Assembly (NCBI RefSeq): GCF_948329825.1
Contig: NZ_CAOJCM010000003.1
Coordinates: 558,001-622,000, forward strand
DNA length: 64,000 bases
Source of the DNA: Paenibacillus sp. JJ-100
Lineage (GTDB): Bacteria; Bacillota; Bacilli; Paenibacillales; Paenibacillaceae
Direction of reading: 5' to 3'
The number at the start of each line of letters is the position of its first letter. Position 1 is the first letter of the stretch. The translations under genes were made by a program, and so were the position numbers. The notes beneath the pieces are model-generated. The model saw only the letters and a program-made list of their open reading frames with translations. It was not told the DNA's origin and searched no databases. This document shows, piece by piece, positions 62,209 through 64,000 of this stretch.

Positions 62209-63294
62209 ATGGAGATGCTTATAGATCGAAATTTCTGGAGAGGGAAGCGTGTTTTTGTAACAGGCCATACAGGTTTCAAGGGTAGCTGGCTTTCTTTATG
62301 GCTACATAATTTAGGGGCGCATGTTAGCGGTTATTCACTAAATATACCTTCTGATCCTTCCTTGTTCAAACTAGCTAAATTAAATGATATTTTCCAAAAT
62401 TCTATTATGAATGGTGATATCACGGACTTTGATTTTCTGATGGAATCTATGAAATGTGCTGATCCTGAAATTGTTATTCATATGGCTGCTCAGCCTTTGG
62501 TTAGAAAGTCATACGATAATCCGATAGAAACCTATGCAACAAATATTATGGGGACGGCCCATGTTATGGAAGCCGTCAAACATGTTTCATCTGTACAAGT
62601 GGTTTTAAATGTCACAACGGATAAATGTTATGATAACCAAGAGTGGCCATGGGGATACCGTGAAACGGATAGTTTAGGAGGGCATGATCCATACTCAAGC
62701 AGTAAGGCATGCTCAGAGTTAATTACATCCTCTTACCGTTCTTCCTTTTTTAAGTCACGGGGAATTAAAGTGGCTACTGCTCGTGCTGGGAACGTAATTG
62801 GAGGAGGAGACTGGGCCGTAGATCGTTTAATTCCAGATTTAATTAGGGCTTTGAACGGGAATTATGAATTTAAGACTAGGAATCCTCAAGCAACACGCCC
62901 GTGGCAGCATGTGCTGGAACCTTTATATGGGTACCTGCTATTATGTCAGAGGGCATATAATGAAGGTGAGCATTTTTCTCAGGCCTGGAATTTTGGTCCT
63001 AACGTTACTGACATTAAAACTGTTGACTGGATAATTCAACAGGTTCTTAATCAGTGGCCCTATAAACATCTGGGATATAAGGTGGATACCAATGGAAAAG
63101 ATGACAAGCATGAAGCAAATGTACTAAAGCTTGATTGTTCGAAAGCTAATATAGAACTCGGTTGGATACAAAGGTTTTCAGTGGAAGAGGCGATTAGTGC
63201 TACTGTTAAATGGTACGTGGGTTATCTAAATGGTGAAGATATGAGACTATTATGTGAAAAGCAAATATCTGAGTACGAAGATAGAGCGACATAG
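62209..63294 (+). CDS. rfbG: CDP-glucose 4,6-dehydratase
   Basis: RfbG converts CDP-glucose to CDP-4-keto-6-deoxyglucose, using bound NAD. It has 361 residues, with NFWRGKRVFVTGHTGFKGSW at the N-terminus (GxxGxxG NAD loop), HMAAQPLVRKSY, the catalytic set NVTTDKCYDN and DPYSSSKACSEL (Tyr-x-x-x-Lys intact), RAGNVIGGGDWAVDRLIPD and RPWQHVLEPL, all characteristic of RfbG. The start is uncertain: ATG 62209 has only AGTGAG upstream and ATG 62215 overlaps GGAG. It is the last gene of the glycan cluster; its partner rfbF is six genes upstream. I see no clear terminator behind it. Confidence 0.93.
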   Translation: MEMLIDRNFWRGKRVFVTGHTGFKGSWLSLWLHNLGAHVSGYSLNIPSDPSLFKLAKLNDIFQNSIMNGDITDFDFLMESMKCADPEIVIHMAAQPLVRKSYDNPIETYATNIMGTAHVMEAVKHVSSVQVVLNVTTDKCYDNQEWPWGYRETDSLGGHDPYSSSKACSELITSSYRSSFFKSRGIKVATARAGNVIGGGDWAVDRLIPDLIRALNGNYEFKTRNPQATRPWQHVLEPLYGYLLLCQRAYNEGEHFSQAWNFGPNVTDIKTVDWIIQQVLNQWPYKHLGYKVDTNGKDDKHEANVLKLDCSKANIELGWIQRFSVEEAISATVKWYVGYLNGEDMRLLCEKQISEYEDRAT

Positions 63295-63439
63295 CAATAG
63301 TACAGGAGAATTTTCTATTAGATTAATAGTATTTGTTTTTATTGGCTTAAAGTAGATGGGTATGATTATCAAGCGACAGGATGCAACATATTCCTCAATC
63401 AATCTACAAAAAATACCAATAAAACATTTTCTTTACCAA

Positions 63440-63469
63440 TTGACAATGGATAACTTTAGGTGATATCAT
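63440..63469 (+). promoter_or_regulatory. Strong extended -10 promoter of the cold-shock gene
   Basis: A perfect TTGACA (63440-63445), an 18 bp spacer and TATCAT (63464-63469) with TGA immediately before it. A leader of about 63 nt follows, as is usual for cold-shock genes. Confidence 0.65.
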
Positions 63470-63538
63470 CTGAAATGTGGGCTAGGGTCTTCTTGGCCAG
63501 AGCTTCACTTCATTTGATGACGAAGGGAATGTTAGTGC

Positions 63539-63736
63539 ATGCAAGGTAAAGTAAAATGGTTCAACGCAGAAAAAGGTTACGGTTTCATTGAGACTGAAGA
63601 TGGCGGCGACGTATTCGTACACTTCTCCGCAATTCAATCCGAAGGATTCAAAACTTTGGAAGAAGGTCAATCCGTAGAATTCGACATTGTTGAAGGCGCG
63701 CGTGGACCTCAAGCCGCTAACGTAATCAAATTATAA
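63539..63736 (+). CDS. Cold-shock protein (CspA/CspB family)
   Basis: This 65-residue single OB-fold RNA/DNA chaperone melts secondary structure in mRNA at low temperature. Both RNA-binding motifs are intact: KGYGFIE (RNP1) and VFVHF (RNP2). The N-terminus [15 protein letters not shown] and the acidic C-terminal half ([18 protein letters not shown]) are typical. Codon choice is restricted (AAA, GAA, TTC), implying strong expression, and a strong extended -10 promoter lies upstream. ATG 63539 follows GAAGGGAA at a slightly long spacing. A terminator follows. The paralogue name (cspB, C or D) cannot be decided from one sequence. Confidence 0.95.
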   Translation: MQGKVKWFNAEKGYGFIETEDGGDVFVHFSAIQSEGFKTLEEGQSVEFDIVEGARGPQAANVIKL

Positions 63737-63801
63737 TCATCCGGACAATCCGACCTACATATATGGTTAGATGGTTACCAAATTGAATTATCGCTAGCAT
63801 C

Positions 63802-63830
63802 AGACTCCGGTGATCCGGGGTCTTTTTTTG
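63802..63830 (+). terminator. Rho-independent terminator after the cold-shock gene
   Basis: AGACTCCGG (63802-63810) pairs with CCGGGGTCT (63815-63823) around TGAT, followed by six or seven T. Confidence 0.92.
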
Positions 63831-64000
63831 CGTTCATAGCATTCTGAAATGGGAGGGAGGGACGCCATCGATCAACACCACAGAAGAAGGAACAATAGGG
63901 CTCGTCGCAAGGATCATTTTACATAAAAGATTGAGTAATCTCGAAAACGGTTAAATACATCATCAAGCACCGGATTTCACTCCAAATAAATTTTCAATTT

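Noticed and set aside
63890-64000. Start of another gene after the cold-shock terminator
   Set aside because: A GGGAGGGAGGG stretch is followed by a 27-codon frame that lacks a normal start codon and ends in TAA; I see nothing reliable to the window end.

Overview
The window reads as chromosome of a mid-GC, spore-forming, flagellated Firmicute, almost certainly Paenibacillus or a close relative. The reasons are the sporulation genes (spoIID, spoIIQ, spoIIID, an alpha/beta-type small acid-soluble spore protein), S-layer-homology (SLH) surface proteins together with csaB, and a degS-degU / comF / flgM-to-fliS gene order like that of Bacillus subtilis. Every gene I accept is on the + strand. I see no rRNA, tRNA, CRISPR array, insertion sequence or prophage.

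Layout. (1) 1-5.6 kb: spoIID (cut by the window edge), spoIIQ, spoIIID, mbl, the flagellar rod/hook paralogues flhO-flhP and a small EpuA-like membrane protein. (2) 6-8.5 kb: fabZ and a phosphoglucomutase. (3) 8.7-34.6 kb: a cell-surface block. It holds a DUF5693 membrane protein overlapping csaB (pyruvylation of secondary cell-wall polymer, the ligand of SLH domains), a TagA/WecG-type transferase, a TagO-type lipid-carrier transferase, a large SLH protein, the probable main S-layer protein, an unknown five-repeat secreted protein, a small secreted protein, the spore protein gene, metK, a second large SLH protein, and a phosphodiester-glycosidase-like protein. The TagO-type enzyme and CsaB would make the anchor, and the SLH proteins would bind it. 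(4) 34.6-40.9 kb: degS-degU, a small membrane protein, comFA and comFC. (5) 41-49.9 kb: the late flagellar block yvyF, flgM, flgN, flgK, flgL, DUF6470, fliW, csrA, hag, flaG, fliD, fliS and a FliT-like gene. A textbook sigma-D promoter and two CsrA-type hairpins precede hag. (6) 50-63.3 kb: a secreted von Willebrand-A/TIG protein, then a visibly AT-rich glycan cluster with three family-2 glycosyltransferases, rfbF and rfbG (CDP-glucose synthesis and 4,6-dehydration), an epimerase-like SDR, a C-methyltransferase, an RfbC-type epimerase and a hexapeptide acyltransferase. This most likely makes and attaches a C-methylated deoxyhexose, plausibly on flagellin. (7) 63.5 kb: a cold-shock protein gene.

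The most unusual sequence is inside the competence genes. comFA carries about 480 bp of very GC-rich coding DNA built from a chain of perfect 6-12 bp hairpins, preceded by a roughly 200-nt purine-rich tract. comFC carries a separate in-frame insert that is also rich in hairpins. Other points worth attention are tandem in-frame start sites on the S-layer gene, a sigma-D-like promoter in front of an SLH gene, a SpoIIQ that has lost its first zinc ligand, and a glycan-cluster SDR whose catalytic lysine is replaced by histidine.
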